Shown: one piece after another, positions 34,592 through 43,422 of the stretch
Position numbering within the stretch: the stretch's first letter is position 1
How the letters are laid out: the number at the start of each line of letters is the position of its first letter
NCBI GenBank assembly: GCA_041391665.1
Contig: JAWKNO010000003.1
Location: 744,001-808,000 of the forward strand
Reading direction: 5' to 3'
From: Bacteroidia bacterium
Lineage (GTDB): Bacteria; Bacteroidota; Bacteroidia; J057
DNA length: 64,000 nucleotides
Made by a program: the position numbers and the translations under genes
Notes under the pieces: model-generated
The model's input: only the letters and a program-made list of their open reading frames with translations
The model's database searches: none
What the model was told of the DNA's origin: nothing

Positions 34592-37500
34592 TTACCGCAT
34601 CTTCATCACCCTGATCGCTGAGACATATCCGCCTGCCTGGAGGTTGACCATATAGATGCCCTGACTGACTTCGTGTCCGCTGTCGCTGCTTCCGTTCCAG
34701 ATCAGTTCGTGCTGCCCTGCGGGGTATTTGCCGCTGAAGCTTTTCACCAACTGGCCCGTTACATTGTAGATTTCAATCTGTACTTCTTCTGCCTGTCCGA
34801 GGGAGAAATTCAGGGTCGTTTCTGCCGTGAAGGGGTTGGGTACATTCTGCCCCAGACTGTAGCCTTTCAGCTCATAGGGGTCAATGCCCGTCGCCGATCC
34901 GCCTACTTCGATTTTTCCGGTAGCAATGCCGATGCCCAGCTCGGTGTCGTCATTTTTGACGCCTTTGGTCAGGGTAATTTCGGAGGTCATCTCAAAGCTC
35001 GTTTCGCTGCCCCAGGCACCCACAACCTCAAACTGCAGTTCGAAGGCTACCGTTCCGTCGCTCAGCGTTACGCCCTGTCCGGCCATGTCCACCCAGGCTG
35101 CGGTGATTCTCCCTTTGCCCGCTTCTGCCGTTCCGTACACGCCATCAAGTGCCCGTGGGGTTACGCCCCGGTAAGCCAGCACACTCGCATCCCAGTTCAT
35201 CGTAAACTGATAACCCGCGATATCCGCAAAGTCTCTCACCCGTACCGGGATCGTAATCCGCTCGCCGGGAAGTACCCCTGCATCATCCATCGCAAAGTAG
35301 AAGGAGTCGGCTGGTGCTGTATGACGCAATACTGCCGGGTTCCAGCTATTGTTTACATCACCCAGCTTCACGCCGTTAAAGTCCTGTCCGGTCGCCGGAG
35401 AAGGGGAGATATACGTACGGCGGGTCTCAAACGGGAAGGGGTTCGAGGGGTTCGCAAATACATAGTCGCTCGGAATAAACGTCCAGATCGCATCTTCCAC
35501 CTGCGTAACCGGGTTGGTGAAGTACTGCTTGATATTCGCAATTTTCCTGAGCACCTGAATCACGTCCAGTACGTTGATCGAGGTCGTGGCATCCACGTCT
35601 GCCGCGATCCGCTGGTAGGGGCTGGCAAAGGGCTGGATCAGCAGAATATGTTTCACGATATCCACCGCATCATTGACATCTACCCCGTTGTTGGTGGCCG
35701 CATCGTCGATCTTGTTGGCACCAATATCATTGGTGGTTCCACATGGGGTGGCCAGGAAACTGAAGGTCGAACCCGTCGTTGACAAAGGACCATCATCGCC
35801 GTTGATATCCCAGACCACGCCTGGTATCGGTGTCGAAACCGTCGCCAGCGCATAATACGCCCCACCCGACAAGCCGATCACCGGGTTGGCTACCACCGTT
35901 ACTACCGCAGTATTCGAAGCCACATTGCCATTGACATCCGTTACGGTCAGGGTAACCGTTACCGGGGTACCCACATCCGTACAGTCAAACTGGTCGATGT
36001 CCAGGGTCCGCGTGGCGATGCCACACTGATCGTAGGAAACATTGTCCACATCGGCAGGCACGATGCTGGCCTGACCGTTGACATCCAGTTCGACCGTGAC
36101 CGGCTGGGTCAGAACCACGGGCGCCTCATTGTCGGTGATGATCACATCAAAACTACAGTCCGTCGTATTGCCGGCCGCATCGGTGACCGTAAAAGTAACG
36201 CTCGTCGTACCGACCGGGAAAGCCGCACCCGAAGCCGGGCCGCCGGTTTGGGTTACGCTGTAGCCCGCCAGGTTGTCGTTGCCGGTCGGGGTGGTGAAAG
36301 TAACCACCGCAGTGCAGTTGCCCGGATCGTTGTTTTGGTTGATCGTCGCCGGACAGGTGATGGTCGGATCTTCGGTATCGACCGTGACACTGCTCGCATC
36401 GGTCGTGGCACTCAGCGTGCTGCTATTGCCATAGATATCTTCAATTTCAATGGAGAAAGTAACCAGCCCGTCGCCGCCGGTGGCTACCGTTTTGGTGGCC
36501 GTCCACGAAGTGCCCGAACCACTGACCGTTACGACGCCTGCGCCGCCTTCCACAATCGTTACCACGGGCGTTACCGCAGGGGCTTCCGAGGTCGTGAATA
36601 CGAGCGTGATCACATCGCCCACGGTCGCCAGGGACGCCGAGTTGGCATTATTGCTCGAAATGCTCGCTGTCTGCGTCGTGGGCGCATCGGCATCGATCTG
36701 GAGGCCGCCCTGGGTAACCAGCGGCGTGGACAGGCTTGTCGCCGTCAGATCTGTGGCATAACCCAGCGGGGTTACAGACCCGTCGATCTCGATATCGGTG
36801 AAGCCGGTCGTCGCGCCGGGGGAGACTGTGAAGGTAACTTCGATGACGGTAGTGCCGTCGGCGACGGTGGCGGGCGTCAGCGTGGACTCGTACCAGACAA
36901 AGGTCAGCGCGTCGTTGGGCACACTGCCCTGACCCGGAAGGCCGAAGGAGCTCGTAGCCGGGAGGTTGAGGGCGTTGACCGAAGCCACACTCAGCACCGC
37001 AGGGTCAAAGGTGATCGTACCCTGATAGGTGCCAATGCCGGTGAAGTTATTGACCGACACCGGAACGGTGATCGTGTTGCTGGGACCTGCAGTGCCGGTG
37101 CCCACCACAAACTCCAGATCCGTCGCCGCTGGCGCGCCGGCTTTCCACAGTTCAGTGCCATTCGTTCCGTCATCGGCGCGAAAATACAGCGTGCCGTTCA
37201 CATCGGTAAGATAGGCGGGATAACTATGCCCACTTCCGGGATTAATATCCTGCACCAGTACCGTCCCGGCAGCCGTACCGTCGCTTTTCCACAGTTCCTG
37301 GCCATTCGTACCGTCATTGGCACTAAAATACAGCGTGCCGTTCACATTGGTGAGATAGTAGGGATAACTATGCCCACTTCCGGGATTAATATCCTGCACC
37401 TGCACCGTGCCGGCCGCAGTACCGTCGCTTTTCCACAGTTCATTGCCATTCGTTCCGTCATGGGCACTAAAATACAGCGTGCCGTTCATATCCGTAAAGC

Positions 37501-38548
37501 CGTTGAGACTACTGCTCCCACTGGGATTAATATCCTTTACCAGTACCGTTCCGGCCGCCGTACCGTCGCTTTTCCACAGTTCAAAGCCATTCGTTCCGTC
37601 ATTGGCCGCAAAATACAGCGTGCCGTTCACATCCGTAAGATACTGGGGACTACTGCTCCCACTGGGATTAATATCCTTTACCAGTACCGTTCCGGCAGCC
37701 GTACCGTCGCTTTTCCACAGTTCAATGCCATTCGTACCGTCAGTAGCACTAAAATACAGCGTGCCGTTCACATTCGTAAGATAGGCGAGAGAACTGCCCC
37801 CAATTCCGGGACTAATGTCCTTTACCCGTACCGTTCCAGCAGCCGTCCCGTCGCTTTTCCACAGTTCCTGGCCAGTCGTACCGTCATTGGCATTAAAATA
37901 CAGCGTGCCGTTCACATTGATGAGATAGTAGGGAGAACTGTTCCCACTTCCGGGATTAATATCCTTCACTAATACCGTTCCGACCGCCGTACCGTCGCTT
38001 TTCCACAGTTCATTGCCATTCGTACCGTCATTGGCCGCAAAATACAGCGTGCCGTTCACATTGGTAAGATAGTTGGGCGAACTGCTCCCACTTCCGGGAT
38101 TAATATCCTTTACCAGTACCGTGCCCGCAGCCGTACCGTCGCTTTTCCACAGTTCCTGGCCAGTCGTACCGTCAGAGGCCCGAAAATACAGCGTGCCGTT
38201 CACATTGATGAGATAGGTGGGAGAACTGCCCACACTTCCGGGATAAATATCCTTCACCCGTACCGTTCCAGCAGTCGTCCCGTCGCTTTTCCACAATTCA
38301 GTGCCATTCGTAACGTCAGTGGCCCGAAAATACAGCGTGCCATTCACATTCGTAAGATAGGCGAGAGAACTGCCCCCAATTCCGGGAACAATATCCGCAA
38401 CCAGGGAGGCCTGGCCGTGAGCGTAAGGGGATAATCCGCCCAGAAACCAGGCGGAGAGCAGGGTAAAAATGAGCGATCGTGGGGAGAATAATTGCATGAT
38501 AAATGGGGTTATGGATTGAAAAAAACAGGGGGTAGGTTTATTAGTCAT
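34592..38548 (-). CDS. ELWxxDGT-repeat/cohesin-like/dockerin-like surface protein, copy B (downstream)
   Basis: A 1,318-residue surface protein. In order: signal peptide (from the internal ATG at 38497, MQLFSPRSLIFTLLSAWFLG, which is an alternative start); nine ELWK blocks (eight full ELWKSDGT) in about 48-residue repeats, residues 50-470; a cohesin-like module (about 478-620); an Ig-like region; a HYR domain (about 725-805); a dockerin-like segment with two loops, NNGVDVNDAVDIVKHILL and VDATTSINVLDVIQVLRKI (about 930-985), plus GDVNNSWNP near 1,075; a second cohesin-like module (about 1,090-1,225); and a T9SS type A tail (LGQNVPNPFTAETTLNFSL ... GIYMVNLQAGGYVSAIRVMKMR). It repeats copy A at an offset of 4,095 bp, seemingly without change from 35421 upward but with many differences below. 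The role is unknown; a surface adhesin or scaffold is likely. Confidence 0.88.
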   Translation of the reverse strand: MTNKPTPCFFQSITPFIMQLFSPRSLIFTLLSAWFLGGLSPYAHGQASLVADIVPGIGGSSLAYLTNVNGTLYFRATDVTNGTELWKSDGTTAGTVRVKDIYPGSVGSSPTYLINVNGTLYFRASDGTTGQELWKSDGTAAGTVLVKDINPGSGSSSPNYLTNVNGTLYFAANDGTNGNELWKSDGTAVGTVLVKDINPGSGNSSPYYLINVNGTLYFNANDGTTGQELWKSDGTAAGTVRVKDISPGIGGSSLAYLTNVNGTLYFSATDGTNGIELWKSDGTAAGTVLVKDINPSGSSSPQYLTDVNGTLYFAANDGTNGFELWKSDGTAAGTVLVKDINPSGSSSLNGFTDMNGTLYFSAHDGTNGNELWKSDGTAAGTVQVQDINPGSGHSYPYYLTNVNGTLYFSANDGTNGQELWKSDGTAAGTVLVQDINPGSGHSYPAYLTDVNGTLYFRADDGTNGTELWKAGAPAATDLEFVVGTGTAGPSNTITVPVSVNNFTGIGTYQGTITFDPAVLSVASVNALNLPATSSFGLPGQGSVPNDALTFVWYESTLTPATVADGTTVIEVTFTVSPGATTGFTDIEIDGSVTPLGYATDLTATSLSTPLVTQGGLQIDADAPTTQTASISSNNANSASLATVGDVITLVFTTSEAPAVTPVVTIVEGGAGVVTVSGSGTSWTATKTVATGGDGLVTFSIEIEDIYGNSSTLSATTDASSVTVDTEDPTITCPATINQNNDPGNCTAVVTFTTPTGNDNLAGYSVTQTGGPASGAAFPVGTTSVTFTVTDAAGNTTDCSFDVIITDNEAPVVLTQPVTVELDVNGQASIVPADVDNVSYDQCGIATRTLDIDQFDCTDVGTPVTVTLTVTDVNGNVASNTAVVTVVANPVIGLSGGAYYALATVSTPIPGVVWDINGDDGPLSTTGSTFSFLATPCGTTNDIGANKIDDAATNNGVDVNDAVDIVKHILLIQPFASPYQRIAADVDATTSINVLDVIQVLRKIANIKQYFTNPVTQVEDAIWTFIPSDYVFANPSNPFPFETRRTYISPSPATGQDFNGVKLGDVNNSWNPAVLRHTAPADSFYFAMDDAGVLPGERITIPVRVRDFADIAGYQFTMNWDASVLAYRGVTPRALDGVYGTAEAGKGRITAAWVDMAGQGVTLSDGTVAFELQFEVVGAWGSETSFEMTSEITLTKGVKNDDTELGIGIATGKIEVGGSATGIDPYELKGYSLGQNVPNPFTAETTLNFSLGQAEEVQIEIYNVTGQLVKSFSGKYPAGQHELIWNGSSDSGHEVSQGIYMVNLQAGGYVSAIRVMKMR

Positions 38549-38623
38549 GGGATGTATTTTTTGTGGGATCTGTTGAAGAGCTGATCTCCTGCAAGTTGGG
38601 AATTCGAACCGCCCCCCAACAGC

Positions 38624-38684
38624 GTAAAAATACCCGTTTGATAAAACAGGTATTTTTACGGGGGTAAGCAGGTATTTTTACCTG
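38624..38684. repeat. Hairpin cluster in the gap between the two large copies
   Basis: GTAAAAATACC (38624-38634) pairs with GGTATTTTTAC (38649-38659), and CAGGTATTTTTACCTG (38669-38684) is itself a hairpin with a TTTT loop. On the minus strand the cluster starts right after the stop of copy A and precedes the start of copy B by about 75 bases. It could end transcription, regulate copy B, or be the recombination seed of the duplication. Confidence 0.7.
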
Positions 38685-38686
38685 GT

Positions 38687-41600
38687 TTACTTCACCTTCA
38701 TCACTCTGATCGCAGAGACATATCCGCCTGCCTGCAGGTTGACCATATAGACTCCCTGGCTGACTTCATGTCCGCTGTCGCTGCTTCCGTTCCAGATCAG
38801 TTCGTGCTGCCCGGCGGGGTATTTGCCGCTGAAGCTTTTCACCAACTGGCCCGTTACATTGTAGATTTCAATCTGCACTTCTTCGGCTTGTCCCAGGGAG
38901 AAATTCAGTGTCGTTTCTGCTGTGAAGGGGTTGGGTACATTCTGACCCAGGCTGTAGCCTTTCAGCTCATAGGGGTCAATGCCCGTAGCCGAACCACCCA
39001 CTTCGATTTTCCCCGATACCATGCCGATTCCCAAATCGGTATCGTCATTTTTGACGCCTTTGGTCATCGTAATTTCGGAGGTCATCTCAAAGCTCGTCTC
39101 GCTGCCCCAGGCACCCACTACCTCAAATTCCAACTCAAAGACTACCGTTCCATCGCTCAGCGTTACGCCCTGTCCGGCCATGTCCACCCACGCGGAGGTG
39201 ATTTTTCCTTTGCCCGCTTCTGCGCTTCCGTACACGCCATCGAGTGCCCGTGGGGTTACGCCCCGGTAAGCCAGCACACTGGCATCCCAGCTCATCGTAA
39301 ACTGATAACCCGCGATATCCTGAAAGTCTCTCACCCGTACCGGGATCGTCATCCGCTCGCCGGGAAGTACCCCTGCATCATCCATCGCAAAGTAGAAGGA
39401 ATCTGCCGGTGCCGTATGGCGCAATACCGCCGGGTTCCAGCTATTGTTTACATCACCCAGCTTCACGCCGTTAAAGTCCTGCCCCGTCGAGGGAGAAGGG
39501 GAGATATACGTCCGCCGGGTCTCAAACGGGAAGGGGTTCGAGGGGTTCGCAAATACATAGTCGCTCGGAATAAACGTCCAGATCGCATCTTCCACCTGCG
39601 TAACCGGGTTGGTGAAGTACTGCTTGATATTCGCAATTTTCCTGAGCACCTGAATCACGTCCAGTACGTTGATCGAGGTCGTGGCATCCACGTCTGCCGC
39701 GATCCGCTGGTAGGGGCTGGCAAAGGGCTGGATCAGCAGAATATGTTTCACGATATCCACCGCATCATTGACATCTACCCCGTTGTTGGTGGCCGCATCG
39801 TCGATCTTGTTGGCACCAATATCATTGGTGGTTCCACATGGGGTGGCCAGGAAACTGAAGGTCGAACCCGTCGTTGACAAAGGACCATCATCGCCGTTGA
39901 TATCCCAGACCACGCCTGGTATCGGTGTCGAAACCGTCGCCAGCGCATAATACGCCCCACCCGACAAGCCGATCACCGGGTTGGCTACCACCGTTACTAC
40001 CGCAGTATTCGAAGCCACATTGCCATTGACATCCGTTACGGTCAGGGTAACCGTTACCGGGGTACCCACATCCGTACAGTCAAACTGGTCGATGTCCAGG
40101 GTCCGCGTGGCGATGCCACACTGATCGTAGGAAACATTGTCCACATCGGCAGGCACGATGCTGGCCTGACCGTTGACATCCAGTTCGACCGTGACCGGCT
40201 GGGTCAGAACCACGGGCGCCTCATTGTCGGTGATGATCACATCAAAACTACAGTCCGTCGTATTGCCGGCCGCATCGGTGACCGTAAAAGTAACGCTCGT
40301 CGTACCGACCGGGAAAGCCGCACCCGAAGCCGGGCCGCCGGTTTGGGTTACGCTGTAGCCCGCCAGGTTGTCGTTGCCGGTCGGGGTGGTGAAAGTAACC
40401 ACCGCAGTGCAGTTGCCCGGATCGTTGTTTTGGTTGATCGTCGCCGGACAGGTGATGGTCGGATCTTCGGTATCGACCGTGACACTGCTCGCATCGGTCG
40501 TGGCACTCAGCGTGCTGCTATTGCCATAGATATCTTCAATTTCAATGGAGAAAGTAACCAGCCCGTCGCCGCCGGTGGCTACCGTTTTGGTGGCCGTCCA
40601 CGAAGTGCCCGAACCACTGACCGTTACGACGCCTGCGCCGCCTTCCACAATCGTTACCACGGGCGTTACCGCAGGGGCTTCCGAGGTCGTGAATACGAGC
40701 GTGATCACATCGCCCACGGTCGCCAGGGACGCCGAGTTGGCATTATTGCTCGAAATGCTCGCTGTCTGCGTCGTGGGCGCATCGGCATCGATCTGGAGGC
40801 CGCCCTGGGTAACCAGCGGCGTGGACAGGCTTGTCGCCGTCAGATCTGTGGCATAACCCAGCGGGGTTACAGACCCGTCGATCTCGATATCGGTGAAGCC
40901 GGTCGTCGCGCCGGGGGAGACTGTGAAGGTAACTTCGATGACGGTAGTGCCGTCGGCGACGGTGGCGGGCGTCAGCGTGGACTCGTACCAGACAAAGGTC
41001 AGCGCGTCGTTGGGCACACTGCCCTGACCCGGAAGGCCGAAGGAGCTCGTAGCCGGGAGGTTGAGGGCGTTGACCGAAGCCACACTCAGCACCGCAGGGT
41101 CAAAGGTGATCGTACCCTGATAGGTGCCAATGCCGGTGAAGTTATTGACCGACACCGGAACGGTGATCGTGTTGCTGGGACCTGCAGTGCCGGTGCCCAC
41201 CACAAACTCCAGATCCGTCGCCGCTGGCGCGCCGGCTTTCCACAGTTCAGTGCCATTCGTTCCGTCATCGGCGCGAAAATACAGCGTGCCGTTCACATCG
41301 GTAAGATAGGCGGGATAACTATGCCCACTTCCGGGATTAATATCCTGCACCAGTACCGTCCCGGCAGCCGTACCGTCGCTTTTCCACAGTTCCTGGCCAT
41401 TCGTACCGTCATTGGCACTAAAATACAGCGTGCCGTTCACATTGGTGAGATAGTAGGGATAACTATGCCCACTTCCGGGATTAATATCCTGCACCTGCAC
41501 CGTGCCGGCCGCAGTACCGTCGCTTTTCCACAGTTCATTGCCATTCGTTCCGTCATGGGCACTAAAATACAGCGTGCCGTTCATATCCGTAAAGCCGTTG

Positions 41601-42643
41601 AGACTACTGCTCCCACTGGGATTAATATCCTTTACCAGTACCGTTCCGGCCGCCGTACCGTCGCTTTTCCACAGTTCAAAGCCATTCGTTCCGTCATTGG
41701 CCGCAAAATACAGCGTGCCGTTCACATCCGTAAGATACTGGGGACTACTGCTCCCACTGGGATTAATATCCTTTACCAGTACCGTTCCGGCAGCCGTACC
41801 GTCGCTTTTCCACAGTTCAATGCCATTCGTACCGTCAGTAGCACTAAAATACAGCGTGCCGTTCACATTCGTAAGATAGGCGAGAGAACTGCCCCCAATT
41901 CCGGGACTAATGTCCTTTACCCGTACCGTTCCAGCAGCCGTCCCGTCGCTTTTCCACAGTTCCTGGCCAGTCGTACCGTCATTGGCATTAAAATACAGCG
42001 TGCCGTTCACATTGATGAGATAGTAGGGAGAACTGTTCCCACTTCCGGGATTAATATCCTTCACTAATACCGTTCCGACCGCCGTACCGTCGCTTTTCCA
42101 CAGTTCATTGCCATTCGTACCGTCATTGGCCGCAAAATACAGCGTGCCGTTCACATTGGTAAGATAGTTGGGCGAACTGCTCCCACTTCCGGGATTAATA
42201 TCCTTTACCAGTACCGTGCCCGCAGCCGTACCGTCGCTTTTCCACAGTTCCTGGCCAGTCGTACCGTCAGAGGCCCGAAAATACAGCGTGCCGTTCACAT
42301 TGATGAGATAGGTGGGAGAACTGCCCACACTTCCGGGATAAATATCCTTCACCCGTACCGTTCCAGCAGTCGTCCCGTCGCTTTTCCACAATTCAGTGCC
42401 ATTCGTAACGTCAGTGGCCCGAAAATACAGCGTGCCATTCACATTCGTAAGATAGGCGAGAGAACTGCCCCCAATTCCGGGAACAATATCCGCAACCAGG
42501 GAGGCCTGGCCGTGAGCGTAAGGGGATAATCCGCCCAGAAACCAGGCGGAGAGCAGGGTAAAAATGAGCGATCGTGGGGAGAATAATTGCATGATAAATG
42601 GGGTTATGGATTGAAAAAAACAGGGGGTAGGTTTATTAGTCAT
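38687..42643 (-). CDS. ELWxxDGT-repeat/cohesin-like/dockerin-like surface protein, copy A (upstream)
   Basis: A 1,318-residue T9SS surface protein with the same length and module order as copy B (signal peptide, nine ELWK blocks, cohesin-like module, Ig-like and HYR parts, dockerin-like loops, second cohesin-like module, sorting tail ending VSAIRVMKVK). The first about 1,040 residues look identical to copy B; substitutions are confined to the second cohesin-like module and around it (for example SPSTGQ for SPATGQ, MTIPVRVRDFQDIAGY for ITIPVRVRDFADIAGY, VSGKIEV for ATGKIEV). The frame is intact. The ELWxxDGT blocks are encoded by about 144-bp near-perfect DNA repeats (41230-42490), which would favour slippage and length change. 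Whether both copies are expressed is unknown. Confidence 0.88.
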   Translation of the reverse strand: MTNKPTPCFFQSITPFIMQLFSPRSLIFTLLSAWFLGGLSPYAHGQASLVADIVPGIGGSSLAYLTNVNGTLYFRATDVTNGTELWKSDGTTAGTVRVKDIYPGSVGSSPTYLINVNGTLYFRASDGTTGQELWKSDGTAAGTVLVKDINPGSGSSSPNYLTNVNGTLYFAANDGTNGNELWKSDGTAVGTVLVKDINPGSGNSSPYYLINVNGTLYFNANDGTTGQELWKSDGTAAGTVRVKDISPGIGGSSLAYLTNVNGTLYFSATDGTNGIELWKSDGTAAGTVLVKDINPSGSSSPQYLTDVNGTLYFAANDGTNGFELWKSDGTAAGTVLVKDINPSGSSSLNGFTDMNGTLYFSAHDGTNGNELWKSDGTAAGTVQVQDINPGSGHSYPYYLTNVNGTLYFSANDGTNGQELWKSDGTAAGTVLVQDINPGSGHSYPAYLTDVNGTLYFRADDGTNGTELWKAGAPAATDLEFVVGTGTAGPSNTITVPVSVNNFTGIGTYQGTITFDPAVLSVASVNALNLPATSSFGLPGQGSVPNDALTFVWYESTLTPATVADGTTVIEVTFTVSPGATTGFTDIEIDGSVTPLGYATDLTATSLSTPLVTQGGLQIDADAPTTQTASISSNNANSASLATVGDVITLVFTTSEAPAVTPVVTIVEGGAGVVTVSGSGTSWTATKTVATGGDGLVTFSIEIEDIYGNSSTLSATTDASSVTVDTEDPTITCPATINQNNDPGNCTAVVTFTTPTGNDNLAGYSVTQTGGPASGAAFPVGTTSVTFTVTDAAGNTTDCSFDVIITDNEAPVVLTQPVTVELDVNGQASIVPADVDNVSYDQCGIATRTLDIDQFDCTDVGTPVTVTLTVTDVNGNVASNTAVVTVVANPVIGLSGGAYYALATVSTPIPGVVWDINGDDGPLSTTGSTFSFLATPCGTTNDIGANKIDDAATNNGVDVNDAVDIVKHILLIQPFASPYQRIAADVDATTSINVLDVIQVLRKIANIKQYFTNPVTQVEDAIWTFIPSDYVFANPSNPFPFETRRTYISPSPSTGQDFNGVKLGDVNNSWNPAVLRHTAPADSFYFAMDDAGVLPGERMTIPVRVRDFQDIAGYQFTMSWDASVLAYRGVTPRALDGVYGSAEAGKGKITSAWVDMAGQGVTLSDGTVVFELEFEVVGAWGSETSFEMTSEITMTKGVKNDDTDLGIGMVSGKIEVGGSATGIDPYELKGYSLGQNVPNPFTAETTLNFSLGQAEEVQIEIYNVTGQLVKSFSGKYPAGQHELIWNGSSDSGHEVSQGVYMVNLQAGGYVSAIRVMKVK

Positions 42644-42718
42644 GGGATGTATTTTTTGTGGGATCTGTTGAAGCGCTGATCTCCTGCAAGTTGGGAATTC
42701 GAACCGCCCCCCAACAGC

Positions 42719-42779
42719 GTAAAAATACCCGTTTGATAAAACAGGTATTTTTACGGGGGTAAGCAGGTATTTTTACCTG
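42719..42779. repeat. Hairpin cluster ahead of copy A (second copy of the 38624-38684 element)
   Basis: It has the same three hairpin arms as the element at 38624-38684, shifted by 4,095 bp: GTAAAAATACC at 42719-42729, GGTATTTTTAC at 42744-42754 and CAGGTATTTTTACCTG at 42764-42779. Homology to the other copy ends at 42782. The stretch from 42783 to about 43060 holds no gene or motif that I can name. Confidence 0.7.
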
Positions 42780-43064
42780 GTTGCAGGTTTTGGGTCTTTT
42801 AGGCGATGCCGGAAGGGAACTTTATTTAGCCAAAATTTGGCATTTTATACAAAAAAATACGAAAATCTGTTCCTCCCGCATGGCCGAAAGTACGGGTTCA
42901 TGATGGCTGCGGAGATTTTTCTCTGGCAGCGATTGGGGTTTAATGAAACAGACTATGGATACAGCCCAACTTTTATCAGCAAAGCTCTTTCTATGATACT
43001 ATCGGGATGATTTATCCCCAGTATTTTAAGCGTAGCTTAACATACTCTCTCGAAGATTTTAAGG

Positions 43065-43147
43065 AATTACAAAGTAAGAGATGTCTCTACTTTGTAATTT
43101 GGTATTCCTTGTTTGTCATTCCTGATTGGGCATTCCTGATTGGGCAT
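43065..43147. repeat. Inverted repeat, shared 17-mer and 14-bp tandem repeat
   Basis: AATTACAAAGTA (43065-43076) and TACTTTGTAATT (43088-43099) form a perfect 12-bp inverted repeat with an 11-base loop. It is followed by ATTCCTTGTTTGTCATT (43104-43120), a 17-mer that also occurs as both arms of the inverted repeat at 57157-57229. Then ATTCCTGATTGGGC is present twice in tandem (about 43119-43147). It looks like the remnant of a dispersed small repeat family. Confidence 0.7.
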
Positions 43148-43155
43148 TCCTTGCA

Positions 43156-43244
43156 GCGGAGAGGGAGGGATTCGAATGCCGAAAGGCATCTACGATACCG
43201 AAAGGCATCTTCGATACCAAAAGGTATCTCCGACCCCCGGTGCC
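43156..43244 (-). repeat. Duplicated tRNA-Ser 3' end split by three 19-bp mini-hairpin units
   Basis: GCGGAGAGGGAGGGATTCGA (43156-43175) and ACCCCCGGTGCC (43233-43244) together repeat the 3' end and T-arm of the intact tRNA-Ser at 43307. In the real gene these two pieces are adjacent; here 57 bases lie between them, consisting of exactly three 19-bp units: ATGCCGAAAGGCATCTACG, ATACCGAAAGGCATCTTCG and ATACCAAAAGGTATCTCCG. Each unit folds as a 5-bp stem with a 4-base loop plus CTnCG. It is not a functional tRNA. An integrated-element border or a repeat insertion is possible. Confidence 0.85.
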
Positions 43245-43257
43245 TTTTGCTTGAATG

Positions 43258-43291
43258 AAAAAAAAATTCCCGATCCTTGGGGGATCGGGAA
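43258..43291 (-). terminator. Rho-independent terminator of tRNA-Ser
   Basis: Stem TTCCCGATCC/GGATCGGGAA (43267-43276 with 43282-43291), with a 5-base loop, followed on the minus strand by nine T (43258-43266). It starts 16 bases after the tRNA 3' end. Confidence 0.9.
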
Positions 43292-43306
43292 CCTTAGATT
43301 TGCTTG

Positions 43307-43391
43307 CGGAGAGGGAGGGATTCGAACCCCCGGTGCCTTGCGGCACAACGGTTTTCAAGACCGCCGCATTCGACCACTCTGCCACCTCTCC
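43307..43391 (-). tRNA. tRNA-Ser (anticodon UGA)
   Basis: An 85-nt class II tRNA. The acceptor stem is GGAGAGG (43391-43385) with CCTCTCC (43314-43308) and discriminator G at 43307. The anticodon arm is GCGGT-CTTGAAA-ACCGT, with UGA at the wobble to third positions, which reads UCA-type serine codons. There is a long variable arm (GTGCCGCAAGGCAC) and a T-arm with GGGGGTTCGAATCCCTC. CCA is not encoded. It lies 31 bases downstream of the phosphorylase gene on the same strand and is followed by a terminator and a rearranged copy of its own 3' end. Confidence 0.96.
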
Positions 43392-43422
43392 TTTTTGCGT
43401 GGGCAAATGTACGACAGATTTT

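Larger units (their letters stand above)
34592..42782. repeat. 4,095-bp tandem duplication with mosaic divergence
   Basis: Two direct copies, 34592-38687 and 38687-42782, match base for base at a fixed offset of 4,095. From 35421/39516 to 38687/42782 I noted only one difference, A/C at 38579/42674, by reading and by the identical protein products. Below 35420/39515 the copies differ often (for example GTCGCCGGAG against GTCGAGGGAG), giving a diverged C-terminal module. The boundary at 35420/35421 is sharp. The match ends at 38687/42782, at the stop codon of copy A. Confidence 0.9.

Noticed and set aside
34673..35782. 369-codon plus-strand open frame, repeated at 38768-39877
   Set aside because: It is antisense to the C-terminal module of the large surface proteins, and its product has no family-like pattern.
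36248..37972. Long plus-strand open frame (574 codons) opposite the repeat gene, repeated at 40343-42067
   Set aside because: It is antisense to the ELWxxDGT and HYR coding region, has an arginine-rich, low-order sequence with no domain, and exists in both copies only because the DNA is duplicated. Long antisense frames are expected from the codon use of the repeats.
37135..38395. Regular about 144-bp DNA repeats that could be taken for a CRISPR-like array
   Set aside because: Unit length and sequence follow the protein repeats (ELWKSDGT blocks) in one open frame. There are no short conserved repeats with unique spacers and no cas genes.
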